Origin: Streptomyces sp. WP-1
GTDB lineage: Bacteria > Actinomycetota > Actinomycetes > Streptomycetales > Streptomycetaceae
DNA: 64,000 nucleotides
NCBI RefSeq assembly: GCF_030450125.1
Contig: NZ_CP123923.1
Location: forward strand, 3,534,001 to 3,598,000
Reading direction: 5' to 3'
The notes under the pieces were generated by a model. That model ran no database searches and was not told the DNA's origin. It saw only the letters and a list, made by a program, of their open reading frames with translations. The position numbers and the translations under genes are program-made. Below are positions 8,272-15,702 of the stretch, piece by piece; position 1 is the first letter of the stretch, and every line of letters starts with the position of its first letter.

Positions 8272-9171
8272 TCAGACGGTCAGACCCCGGACCAGCAGGT
8301 CCAGCAGGGCACACACGAAAAGGGCGATCCCGATGAAACCGTTGACGCTGAAGAACGCCCGGTTGAGCCGGGACAGGTCGTGAGGGCGCACGATCCGGTG
8401 CTCGTACAGGAACGCGCCGGCCACGATCACCAGGCCGAGCCAGAAGAAGGCGCCGGCGTGGGTGGCGAGGCCGTACCAGACGAACAGCGCGGTGGTGATC
8501 GTATGGCAGGCGCGGGCGCCCCGGATCGCGGCCGGGATGCCGAAGCGGGCCGGGACCGACTTCACGCCGATGGCGCGGTCGGTCTCCACGTCCTGGCAGG
8601 CGTAGATCAGGTCGAAGCCGCCGATCCAGATGCCGACGGCCAGGCCGAGGATCACCGCGTCCCAGGACCAGCTGCCGGTGATCGCGAGCCAGCCGCCGAT
8701 GGGGCCCATGGCCTGGGCGATCCCCAGGATGGCCTGCGGGAAGTTCGTGAACCGCTTCCCGTAGGGGTAGACCACCATCGGGATCACCGCGACCGGCGCG
8801 AGGGCCAGGCAGAGCGGGTTCAGCAGCGCGGCGGCGCCCAGGAAGACCACGAGGGCGACGAGCGCGCCGGTCCAGGCGTGCCGTACCGACATGGCACCGG
8901 TCACCAGCTCGCGGTGCGCGGTGCGCGGGTTGCGGGCGTCGATCTCCCGGTCGATGATCCGGTTCACGGCCATCGCGAAGGTACGCAGGCCCACCATGCA
9001 GACGGTGACCAGCAGCAGCCGGGTCCAGTGGATGTTCTTGTCCAGCGTGTACATCGCCGTCAGGGAGGCGATGTAGGCGAAGGGGAGCGCGAAGACCGAG
9101 TGCTCGATCATCACCAGGCGCAAGAACGCTTTGGTGCGTCCCGGCTGCGGCATCGCGGCGGCCGTACTCAC
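8272..9171 (-). CDS. mqnP: UbiA-family menaquinone prenyltransferase MqnP
   Basis: A 299-residue integral membrane prenyltransferase. The two Asp-rich motifs that bind Mg-diphosphate are NRIIDREID (about residues 69-77) and DLIYACQDVETD (about 187-198). About eight hydrophobic helices follow. It would transfer a polyprenyl chain to the naphthoate precursor in the futalosine pathway. It starts at GTG 9171, 79 nt after the end of the UbiD-type gene, with a strong hairpin in the gap. A generic 4-hydroxybenzoate polyprenyltransferase label would be the alternative, but the neighbourhood favours menaquinone. Confidence 0.9.
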   Translation of the reverse strand: MSTAAAMPQPGRTKAFLRLVMIEHSVFALPFAYIASLTAMYTLDKNIHWTRLLLVTVCMVGLRTFAMAVNRIIDREIDARNPRTAHRELVTGAMSVRHAWTGALVALVVFLGAAALLNPLCLALAPVAVIPMVVYPYGKRFTNFPQAILGIAQAMGPIGGWLAITGSWSWDAVILGLAVGIWIGGFDLIYACQDVETDRAIGVKSVPARFGIPAAIRGARACHTITTALFVWYGLATHAGAFFWLGLVIVAGAFLYEHRIVRPHDLSRLNRAFFSVNGFIGIALFVCALLDLLVRGLTV

Positions 9172-9181
9172 AGGCCGTACT

Positions 9182-9222
9182 CCGGATCACCCCCGCGGAG
9201 GCGGGGAAACCCCGTCTCCGCG
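9182..9222. repeat. Solitary palindromic repeat resembling a type I-E CRISPR repeat
   Basis: Between the UbiD- and UbiA-type genes lies a near-perfect palindrome: CGCGGAG (9194-9200) and CGGGG (9202-9206) pair with CCCCG (9210-9214) and CTCCGCG (9216-9222) around an AAA loop. The part 9184-9210 starts GGATCACCCCCGC and ends GCGGGGAAAC, which looks like actinobacterial type I-E CRISPR repeats as I remember them. There is only one copy and no cas gene in the window. It may equally be an intercistronic hairpin that tunes expression. Confidence 0.6.
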
Positions 9223-9250
9223 CTGCCCTGCACCATCATGTCCGTCCCTC

Positions 9251-10702
9251 TCACAGTCCGTATTCCTTCCAGCGTCGAGTCACCCGTTCGGCCGTATCCG
9301 GGTCCGACAGGACCATCTCCGGCCACCCGCCGTCGCGCGTGTAGCCCTCCTCCGGCCATTTCCGGGTGGCGTCGATCCCGGCCTTGCCGCCCCAGAACTG
9401 CTGGTAGGAGGCATGGTCGAGATGGTCGACGGGGCCTTCCACGACCGTGAGGTCACGGGCGTAGTCGGTGTTGCCGAGGGCGCGCCAGGCGACCTCGTGC
9501 AGATCGTGGACGTCGCAGTCGGCGTCCACGACCACGATCAGCTTGGTGAGGGACATCATGTGCGCCCCCCACACCGCGTGCATGACCTTCTGCGCGTGCT
9601 TCGGGTACTTCTTGTCGATCGAGACGATCGCGCAGTTGTGGAAACCGCCGGCCTCGGGCAGGTGGTAGTCCACGATGTCCGGGACGATGATCTTCAGCAG
9701 CGGCAGGAAGAAGCGTTCCGTGGCGCGGCCGAGCGGACCGTCCTCGGTGGGCGGGCGGCCGACCACGATGGACTGGAGCAGCGGGCGCTTGCGCATCGTC
9801 ACGCAGTCGATCTTCAGCGCGGGGAACGGCTCCTGCGGCGTGTAGAAGCCGGTGTGGTCGCCGAAGGGGCCCTCGGGCAGCATCTCGCCGGGCTCCAGCC
9901 AGCCCTCCAGGACGACCTCGGCGTGGGCCGGGACCTGGAGCGGCACGGTCTTGCAGTCGACCATCTCGATCCGCTTGCCCGCGAGGAACCCGGCGAACAG
10001 GTACTCGTCGATGTCGCCGGGCAGCGGCGCGGTGGAGGCGTAGGTGACGGCCGGGGGGCAGCCGAAGGCGATGGCGACCGGCAGCCGCTCGCCCCGGCGC
10101 GCGGCCACCTGGTAGTGGTTGCGGCTGTCCTTGTGGATCTGCCAGTGCATGCCGATGGTGCGCTGGTCGTGGCGCTGGAGGCGGTACAGGCCGAGGTTGC
10201 GGACGCCGCTCTCGGGGTCCTTGGTGTGGGTCAGGCCCAGGTTGAAGAAGGAGCCGCCGTCCTCGGGCCAGGTGAAGAGCGCGGGAAGCCGGTCGAGGTC
10301 GACGTCGTCGCCGTGCAGGACGACCTCCTGGACCGGCGCCTCCTTGATCTTCCGCGGCGGGACGTGCGCCATCGCGCCGAGCTTGCCGAACGCCTCGCGC
10401 ACCCCGACGAAGCCGTGCGGCAGCTCGGGGCGCAGCAGCCCGCCGATCTTGTCGGAGATGTCGCCGTACGACTTCAGGCCCAGCGCCTTCAGGAGGCGGC
10501 GGTCGGTGCCGAAGACGTTCATGGCCAGCGGCATCGCCGAGCCCTTGACGTTCTCGAAGAGCAGCGCGGGGCCGCCGGACTTCTGCACCCGGTCGACGAT
10601 CTCCCCGATTTCCAGGTAGGGGTCGACCTCGGCCTTGATGCGCTTGAGGTCTCCCTCGCGCTCCAGGGCCCGGAGCAGGGAGCGAAGATCGTCGTAAGCC
10701 AT
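9251..10702 (-). CDS. UbiD-family menaquinone biosynthesis decarboxylase (MqnL-like)
   Basis: A 483-residue prenylated-FMN-dependent decarboxylase that would remove the ring carboxylate during menaquinone assembly. The UbiD signature EGPFGDHTGFYTPQ (around residue 280) carries the catalytic Glu region, and the protein is full length for the family. It depends on the cofactor made by the UbiX-type enzyme at 7504-8154. ATG 10702 gives the common start MAYDDLRSLL. It is the most upstream gene of the minus-strand menaquinone block, so the block promoter is probably between 10703 and about 10760. Confidence 0.9.
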   Translation of the reverse strand: MAYDDLRSLLRALEREGDLKRIKAEVDPYLEIGEIVDRVQKSGGPALLFENVKGSAMPLAMNVFGTDRRLLKALGLKSYGDISDKIGGLLRPELPHGFVGVREAFGKLGAMAHVPPRKIKEAPVQEVVLHGDDVDLDRLPALFTWPEDGGSFFNLGLTHTKDPESGVRNLGLYRLQRHDQRTIGMHWQIHKDSRNHYQVAARRGERLPVAIAFGCPPAVTYASTAPLPGDIDEYLFAGFLAGKRIEMVDCKTVPLQVPAHAEVVLEGWLEPGEMLPEGPFGDHTGFYTPQEPFPALKIDCVTMRKRPLLQSIVVGRPPTEDGPLGRATERFFLPLLKIIVPDIVDYHLPEAGGFHNCAIVSIDKKYPKHAQKVMHAVWGAHMMSLTKLIVVVDADCDVHDLHEVAWRALGNTDYARDLTVVEGPVDHLDHASYQQFWGGKAGIDATRKWPEEGYTRDGGWPEMVLSDPDTAERVTRRWKEYGL

Positions 10703-10761
10703 GCGTCCCAGTATCTGCCACGGGCCACCCGGACCCCGTCACCGGGCCCGGTCCCGGCCGG

Positions 10762-10824
10762 GTCCTGTGTGCTTGACCACTGGTCCGGTGCGTTTGGCCA
10801 CTGGTCCTGTGTGCTTAACCACTT
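10762..10824. repeat. Three tandem 21-bp direct repeats in a promoter region
   Basis: Three units of exactly 21 bp run head to tail at 10762-10782, 10783-10803 and 10804-10824. Each starts GTCC and contains a TTGACCACTG-like segment (TTGACCACTG, TTGGCCACTG, TTAACCACTT). A 21-bp period is two helical turns, so the three units present the same face of DNA, as expected for cooperative regulator binding. They end 79 nt before the DUF6232-type gene and 60 nt after the UbiD-type gene start, so either or both could be controlled. Confidence 0.65.
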
Positions 10825-10903
10825 GCCAGTGCCGCGCGCGGGTCGGGTTAATGGACGGCCGAGGAGCAGCCGACTCTGCCCGACCTCTGGGGGACGACAG
10901 AAG

Positions 10904-11581
10904 ATGCAGTACGGCCATGAGCCACCACACCCGCAGCCGGACGTACCGCCCGCGCCGACCGCGCCACCGCCCGGCCCGGCGCCCGCCGCGCCGCCCATGC
11001 CGGACATCCCCGCGCCCGCCCCGCACCCGATGCCGAGGATGCTCGACCTGCGGGTCAGCAAGCGGATCCTGTGGATCGGGCGGGCCGTGTACCCGCTGGC
11101 CAACATCGCCCGCGTGTACTCCTTCGTGCTGCGCCCGAGGCGCAAGGAGGCGGTGCTGCGGTTCCTGCGCTACAGCGCCGGGACCATCGCCATCGCGATG
11201 CTGGTGATGCTGCCCAGCCTGCCCGCGCTGGCGCTGGGCGGGTCGGACGGGCAGTCGGGCGCGGCGGGTTACGTCGTCCTCGTGTGGCTCCTCGCCCTCG
11301 GCGCCGAGATCTTCTTCCTGGTCGACATGCTCGGCGTCCTGACCGCGAGCCCCCAGCACGTCCTCGCGGTGGAGACCTCGGGCGCGTCCACCGCGCTGGT
11401 CACCAGCCCGGACCCGCGCTACCTGGACCAGCTGGTGGACCAGCTCTCGTACGCCATCGAGCATCCGGACACCGAGTTCCGGGTGACGGTGCAGAGCCTC
11501 ACGGTCTCGCCGAGGAACTACTACTTCGGGGACAACGTCAACATGTACGGCGGCAGCGGAAACACGGGGATCAGCTCATGA
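10904..11581 (+). CDS. DUF6232-like membrane protein with C-terminal GGxGNTGI motif
   Basis: A 225-residue protein of unknown function. A Pro/Ala-rich N-terminal ~45 residues precede a conserved block LDLRVSKRILWIGRAVYPL, then two hydrophobic helices near residues 90-140, then a cytoplasmic domain with the VLAVETSGASTALVTSPD strand region. The first part resembles DUF6232 as I remember it. The C-terminus ends in GDNVNMYGGSGNTGI, a motif that recurs at the start of the next protein. ATG 10904 has GGGGGA 9 nt upstream. Its stop overlaps the next start by 4 nt (ATGA), so the two are translationally coupled. Confidence 0.8.
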   Translation: MQYGHEPPHPQPDVPPAPTAPPPGPAPAAPPMPDIPAPAPHPMPRMLDLRVSKRILWIGRAVYPLANIARVYSFVLRPRRKEAVLRFLRYSAGTIAIAMLVMLPSLPALALGGSDGQSGAAGYVVLVWLLALGAEIFFLVDMLGVLTASPQHVLAVETSGASTALVTSPDPRYLDQLVDQLSYAIEHPDTEFRVTVQSLTVSPRNYYFGDNVNMYGGSGNTGISS

Positions 11582-11928
11582 GCGGTGACAGCTACTACTA
11601 CGGCGACCACGTGACCATGCACGGCGGCGCGGGCAACACCGGCATCGTCAAGAACCAGGGCGCGGCGCAGCCGGCACCGGACCCGGCGCTGGCCGCGGCC
11701 CTCGCCGAACTGCGGCGCCTCATCGCCGACTTGCGCACCCGGGTGCCGGAGTCCAGCGCCGTGCTCCTCGACGAGTCGGCGCCGGCCGCGACCGCCGAGG
11801 GCGCCGTGCCCGCGCAGGAGCGGCACCGGGCGCTGATGGCCGTCGCGGGGATCGCGTCGATGGTCGGCACGGTGGGGCAGCCGGTGGCGGAGGCGGTGCG
11901 CGCGGTCATCGGGATGATCAACGGCTGA
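11578..11928 (+). CDS. Small DUF5955-like protein with N-terminal GGxGNTGI motif
   Basis: A 116-residue protein. Residues 9-23, GDHVTMHGGAGNTGI, closely repeat the last residues of the preceding protein. A helical core follows (LAAALAELRRLIADLRTRVP) and the C-terminal third is a hydrophobic, Ala/Val-rich helix pair. I associate this with DUF5955, with moderate certainty. Function is unknown. Translation is coupled to the upstream gene by an ATGA overlap. A shared short motif at the junction of two adjacent proteins suggests that they assemble with each other. Confidence 0.8.
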   Translation: MSGDSYYYGDHVTMHGGAGNTGIVKNQGAAQPAPDPALAAALAELRRLIADLRTRVPESSAVLLDESAPAATAEGAVPAQERHRALMAVAGIASMVGTVGQPVAEAVRAVIGMING

Positions 11929-12064
11929 TCCCCGGCCGGCCCCTGACCGGCCCCCGGCATGGTCACTGTCGGTTAATCAGTCCCCCGTTCGGCCTGCCAC
12001 CCGTTCCGTTGAAATGGCGCCGCCGGGCATGTCTCCGCCGCCTCCCACGGCATTGCCTTGGAGG

Positions 12065-12087
12065 GGGGCCCTATTCAGCAGGGCCCC
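12065..12087 (+). terminator. GC-rich hairpin before the condensation-domain gene
   Basis: GGGGCCCT (12065-12072) pairs perfectly with AGGGCCCC (12080-12087) around a 7-nt loop, and TTCTTC follows. It lies 137 nt after the DUF5955-like stop and 19 nt before the next start. It can act as a terminator for the upstream pair or as an attenuator in the leader of the downstream gene. Confidence 0.5.
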
Positions 12088-12105
12088 TTCTTCGATGGGA
12101 GACGC

Positions 12106-13512
12106 GTGCGAATCACTGACATCCAGCGCTGCGGGGTACGGCCGGGACGGCTCGTCGAGTGGACGCTGAGCCCGGCCACCGTGGCGGCGGCGACGCGGTT
12201 GCCGGAGGACTCCCGGCCGCCGGCCTACATCCAGGAGTCGCACATCCGGACCGCCAAGTGCGTACGGGAGGACGGGCTGTTCGTGCCGACCTGGCTCGGC
12301 ACCGCCTTCGATCTGCCCGGCCGGGTCGACCTCGACGTGCTCCAAGAGGCGCTGCGCTCCTGGACGTTGCGGCACGAGACGCTGCGCAGCGGCTTCCGCT
12401 TCGCGGGCGAGGAGCTGCGCCGGTTCACCCTCGATCCCGCCGATGTGTCCCTGCACCGCGAGGACGCCGGGGAGTTCACCGACGCGGACCGGCTCGTCGC
12501 CCGTCTCCAGGACCGGTTCGACGCCGTCGCCGACGCCCTGCGCTGGCCGAACCTCATCTACACCGCCGTCGTGCGCGACGACTCCACCAGCGTCTACATG
12601 GCCTTCGACCACAGCAATGTGGACGCCTACTCGCTGACCCGGATCGCCGCCGAGGTGCACGAGCTGTACGACGCGCTCACCGAGGGGCGCAGCGCCGAAC
12701 GGCCCGCCCCCGCGGCCAGTTACGTCGACTTCTGCGAGATCGAGCGGGCCGACGCGGACCGGCTGGACGGCGACGACGACATCGTGGCCCGCTGGCGGGA
12801 GTTCATCCGGCGCGGCGGCGGCACCCTGCCGACCTTCCCGGTGGACCTCGGCCTCACCCCCGGCGAGGCGCTGCCCCCGCAGGCGATGCTGTGCGAACCG
12901 CTCGCGGACGCGGAGGCGGCGGCCGCGTTCGAGGCGTACTGCCGGCCCTACGGCGGGAGCCTGGTCGGCGTGCTGGCCGCGACCGCGCTCACCGTGCGGG
13001 AGCTGGGCGGGCAGTCGGTGTACCGGACGGTCGTACCGTTCCACACCCGGGTCCGCTCGCGCTGGACCGACTCGGTGGGCTGGTACGTGGGGGGCGCCCC
13101 CATCGAGGTGCCGCTGACCGGCACCCGCGGCTTCCCGGACGTCCTGCGGGCGGTACGGGCGGAGCTGGGCGCGGCCCGCAAGCTGGCCCGGATGCCGCTG
13201 GCCCGGGTGCTGGCGCTGCTCGGCGCGGACTTCCGGCCCACCTCGCCGGACCTGTACTCGATCGTCTCGTACGTCGACACCCGGACGGTGCCCGGCGCCG
13301 ACCGCTGGACGGACATGCGGGCGCACGCGCTGCTGCGGGTGTCGTACGGCGACCAGGTGTGCGTCTGGGTGAACCGGCAGCACGAGGGCCTGTGGCTGGC
13401 CAGCCGCTACCCGGACACCGACGTCGCCGCGAAGAACATGCGGCTGTACGTGGAGCGGCTGCGGGACCACATCGCCTCGGCGGGCCACGGCAGCCTGTCC
13501 GCGGTGTCATGA
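12106..13512 (+). CDS. Condensation-domain acyltransferase-like protein
   Basis: A 468-residue single-domain protein of the nonribosomal peptide condensation/acyltransferase superfamily. The active-site motif HHxxxDG appears as DHSNVDA at residues 168-174: the second His (169) and the Asp (173) are kept, the first His is Asp. The latch-side region includes VGWYVGGAPIEVPL. GTG 12106 has GGGAGA 5 nt upstream. No adenylation or carrier domain is near, so it more likely acylates a small molecule, lipid or protein, as PapA-like enzymes do. It is co-directional with the neighbouring ATPase and binding-protein genes. Confidence 0.8.
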   Translation: MRITDIQRCGVRPGRLVEWTLSPATVAAATRLPEDSRPPAYIQESHIRTAKCVREDGLFVPTWLGTAFDLPGRVDLDVLQEALRSWTLRHETLRSGFRFAGEELRRFTLDPADVSLHREDAGEFTDADRLVARLQDRFDAVADALRWPNLIYTAVVRDDSTSVYMAFDHSNVDAYSLTRIAAEVHELYDALTEGRSAERPAPAASYVDFCEIERADADRLDGDDDIVARWREFIRRGGGTLPTFPVDLGLTPGEALPPQAMLCEPLADAEAAAAFEAYCRPYGGSLVGVLAATALTVRELGGQSVYRTVVPFHTRVRSRWTDSVGWYVGGAPIEVPLTGTRGFPDVLRAVRAELGAARKLARMPLARVLALLGADFRPTSPDLYSIVSYVDTRTVPGADRWTDMRAHALLRVSYGDQVCVWVNRQHEGLWLASRYPDTDVAAKNMRLYVERLRDHIASAGHGSLSAVS

Positions 13513-13617
13513 GCGCATCGCGGTGCCGCGCGCACACATCGTTACCCAAACGGGCACCACTGGCCCTGGCACGGAGCAACTACCCCTTTCTACACTGTTG
13601 TTGAGGGGGGCGATGCT

Positions 13618-15702
13618 GTGCGCACACGTATGCACGGGCGGGGGGCGCTCTTCGACGCCGATCCGGCCGGACTCGCGCCGCGCCTGGTGGGCCTGGTCCC
13701 CGGACGCCATCGCGCCCATCCTCTGGAGCACCCGGACGAGCCGCCCTTCGTGGTGCTCACCGGCGCCCGGGGGCTGGGCAAGAGCGCGGTGCTCGACGCG
13801 CTCCGGGAGGCCTACCGGGGGCACACCCCGGTCGCGCTGATCGACTGCTCGGCCCCGCAGTTCGCCGGTCCGCCCGCGGGCCGGCCGGCCGACTCCTGGT
13901 CGCCGTCGGCCCAGGCGCTGCTGGTGATCGCCGAGCAGCTGGCGGAGCCGGTGACCGGCGCCGGGCGGATCACCTTCCCGCGGCTGATGTCGGGCCTGGT
14001 CGCGGTGGCCGCGGGCGGCTGGGGCGACGCCGAGGCGGAGCGGATCCGCCGGGAGGTCGAACGGATCCTGCTGCTGAACGAGCGGGGCCCGCGGATCGGC
14101 GCGTTCGCGGGCAGATGGGCGGGCAAGGTCGCGGCGAAGGTGGTCGCGGCCGCCACCGGCGCGGGCCCGCTGGTCTCGGGCGCCATCGAGGCCACCCTGG
14201 AGTCCGTCGCCGAGGGGTTCAGCGGCCACCGGCACCAGAAGGCGTCCGAGTGGTACCGGTCGTACCCGAACGCGGGCGGCAACGCCGAGCGCGGGCTGAT
14301 CCTGCTGTCCCAGCACTTCCGGGACGGCGACGGCTCGCGCGAGCACGCCGAGCGGTATCTGGTGCGGGCGCTGCTGGCCGACCTCGGCGAGGCGTACACC
14401 GGGTTCATGGCGAAGATGCAGCGTCTGGGCCGGCCCCTGGTGCTGCTCGACAACGCGCAGACGACCCCGGGCCCGGAGCTGACCTCGGCCGTGCTGCGCG
14501 ACCGCGCGGAGGGCACCGGCGACCGGGTGGTGTTCGTGGCCGCCCGGCGCGGCGAGGGCCGTACGGAGCTGCCGGGCGCCGTGCGCAGACAGCTGGCGGA
14601 GGTCGCCCGGCGCACCGGCTGGACGCCGGACGCGGCCCCCTCCTCGCGGGCGCTGCTGGTCGCGCTGCCGCCGCTGAGCGCGGACGACACCCTGCACATC
14701 GTCGGCGCGCTGTGCGCGGACACCGCCGTGCCCTCCCATCTCCCGGCCGCCGCGCACCGGTTGACCGGTGGCAGCCCGCTGGGCGTGGTGCTGCTCGCCG
14801 AGTCGGCCGCGCAGCATCTGCCCGAGGTGACCTCGCTGGGCGAGCTGCTCACCGCGGAGTTCCGCCCGGCCGAGGACCGGCCGGGCTCGCCGGTCCACCA
14901 GGCGCTGCTGGACCGGCTGGTGCCGGCCGCGTACCTGGAGGAGCTGACCGTGCTGGCCGCCGCCCACGACCACGACTCGGCGTGCGCCCTGGCCTCGGCA
15001 CTGCTGCCGGACACGTTCGGGCCCGCCGACGTACGGGCCCTCCAGACGCTGCTCGCCGAGGAGGGACTGCCCGTCGTGGCGGGCCAGTTCGTCGGCGATC
15101 CGTTCGTGCGGACGCTGCTGCTGCTGAGGCTGCATCTGCGCGACGCGGACCACGCGTCGTGGCGGCGCGCGCACGAGACGCTGATCGGGCACTACGCGGA
15201 GCCGGAGCGGGCGCCGTACCGGCTCTACCACGAACTCGCCCTCGGGGACGCGGAGTCGGCGGTGGCGCGGCTGCGGGACGACTTCGCCGGGGCCGACACC
15301 CGGGTGTGGCTGCGCACCCTGCGCTTCATCGCGTCCGCGCCCTACTTCCACGCGCACGACGCCGAGGGCCGCGACTTCGGCGGGCGGGGCGACCGGCGGG
15401 CCGCGGTCGCGCTCGGCGTGACGGACGCCGGCCATCCGCTGCCTGAGGGCGTGGACCCCGTACTGCACCTGCGGGTACGGCGGTCGCTGCACGCGCTGTG
15501 GGTGCTGACGGATCCGCTGGTGCTGCCGGACCCCAAGGTGTGCGACCGGCTCCGCTTCGAGCTGGAGCAGCTGTCCAATGTGCGCCCCGCGGCGGGCGCG
15601 CTGCTGTGGCGGGCCTCCCGGGACTGGCCTGCGGCAGCGCTGGCCGGGCGCCCGATCGAGGGCCCGGAGGATCCTGAGGACGACGGTCGCGGGGAGGCCT
15701 GA
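13618..15702 (+). CDS. P-loop ATPase, STAND-like, unknown function
   Basis: A 694-residue protein. Walker A is GARGLGKS (residues 49-56) and a Walker B-like strand RPLVLLDNA is at 272-280. Downstream are helical segments with the LTGGSPLGVVLLAE motif, reminiscent of the GxP region after AAA cores in STAND ATPases, but no recognisable effector or repeat domain. GTG 13618 has GAGGGGGG 7 nt upstream. The stop overlaps the next start (TGATG), so the ATPase and the membrane-anchored ligand-binding protein are coupled. A signalling or conflict role is an inference from this pairing. Confidence 0.8.
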   Translation: MRTRMHGRGALFDADPAGLAPRLVGLVPGRHRAHPLEHPDEPPFVVLTGARGLGKSAVLDALREAYRGHTPVALIDCSAPQFAGPPAGRPADSWSPSAQALLVIAEQLAEPVTGAGRITFPRLMSGLVAVAAGGWGDAEAERIRREVERILLLNERGPRIGAFAGRWAGKVAAKVVAAATGAGPLVSGAIEATLESVAEGFSGHRHQKASEWYRSYPNAGGNAERGLILLSQHFRDGDGSREHAERYLVRALLADLGEAYTGFMAKMQRLGRPLVLLDNAQTTPGPELTSAVLRDRAEGTGDRVVFVAARRGEGRTELPGAVRRQLAEVARRTGWTPDAAPSSRALLVALPPLSADDTLHIVGALCADTAVPSHLPAAAHRLTGGSPLGVVLLAESAAQHLPEVTSLGELLTAEFRPAEDRPGSPVHQALLDRLVPAAYLEELTVLAAAHDHDSACALASALLPDTFGPADVRALQTLLAEEGLPVVAGQFVGDPFVRTLLLLRLHLRDADHASWRRAHETLIGHYAEPERAPYRLYHELALGDAESAVARLRDDFAGADTRVWLRTLRFIASAPYFHAHDAEGRDFGGRGDRRAAVALGVTDAGHPLPEGVDPVLHLRVRRSLHALWVLTDPLVLPDPKVCDRLRFELEQLSNVRPAAGALLWRASRDWPAAALAGRPIEGPEDPEDDGRGEA

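Noticed and set aside
7558-9450. A 630-codon plus-strand frame across the UbiX and UbiA genes
   Set aside because: It spans two convincing genes on the other strand and has no recognisable motif; a GC-bias artefact.
12106-13512. Nonribosomal peptide synthetase gene cluster
   Set aside because: Only a condensation-type domain is present; no adenylation, carrier or thioesterase domains occur nearby.
13565-13600. Promoter with TACACT at 13591-13596 for the P-loop ATPase gene
   Set aside because: The only -35-like word (CTGGCA) is 19 nt away; plausible but too weak to list as a feature.
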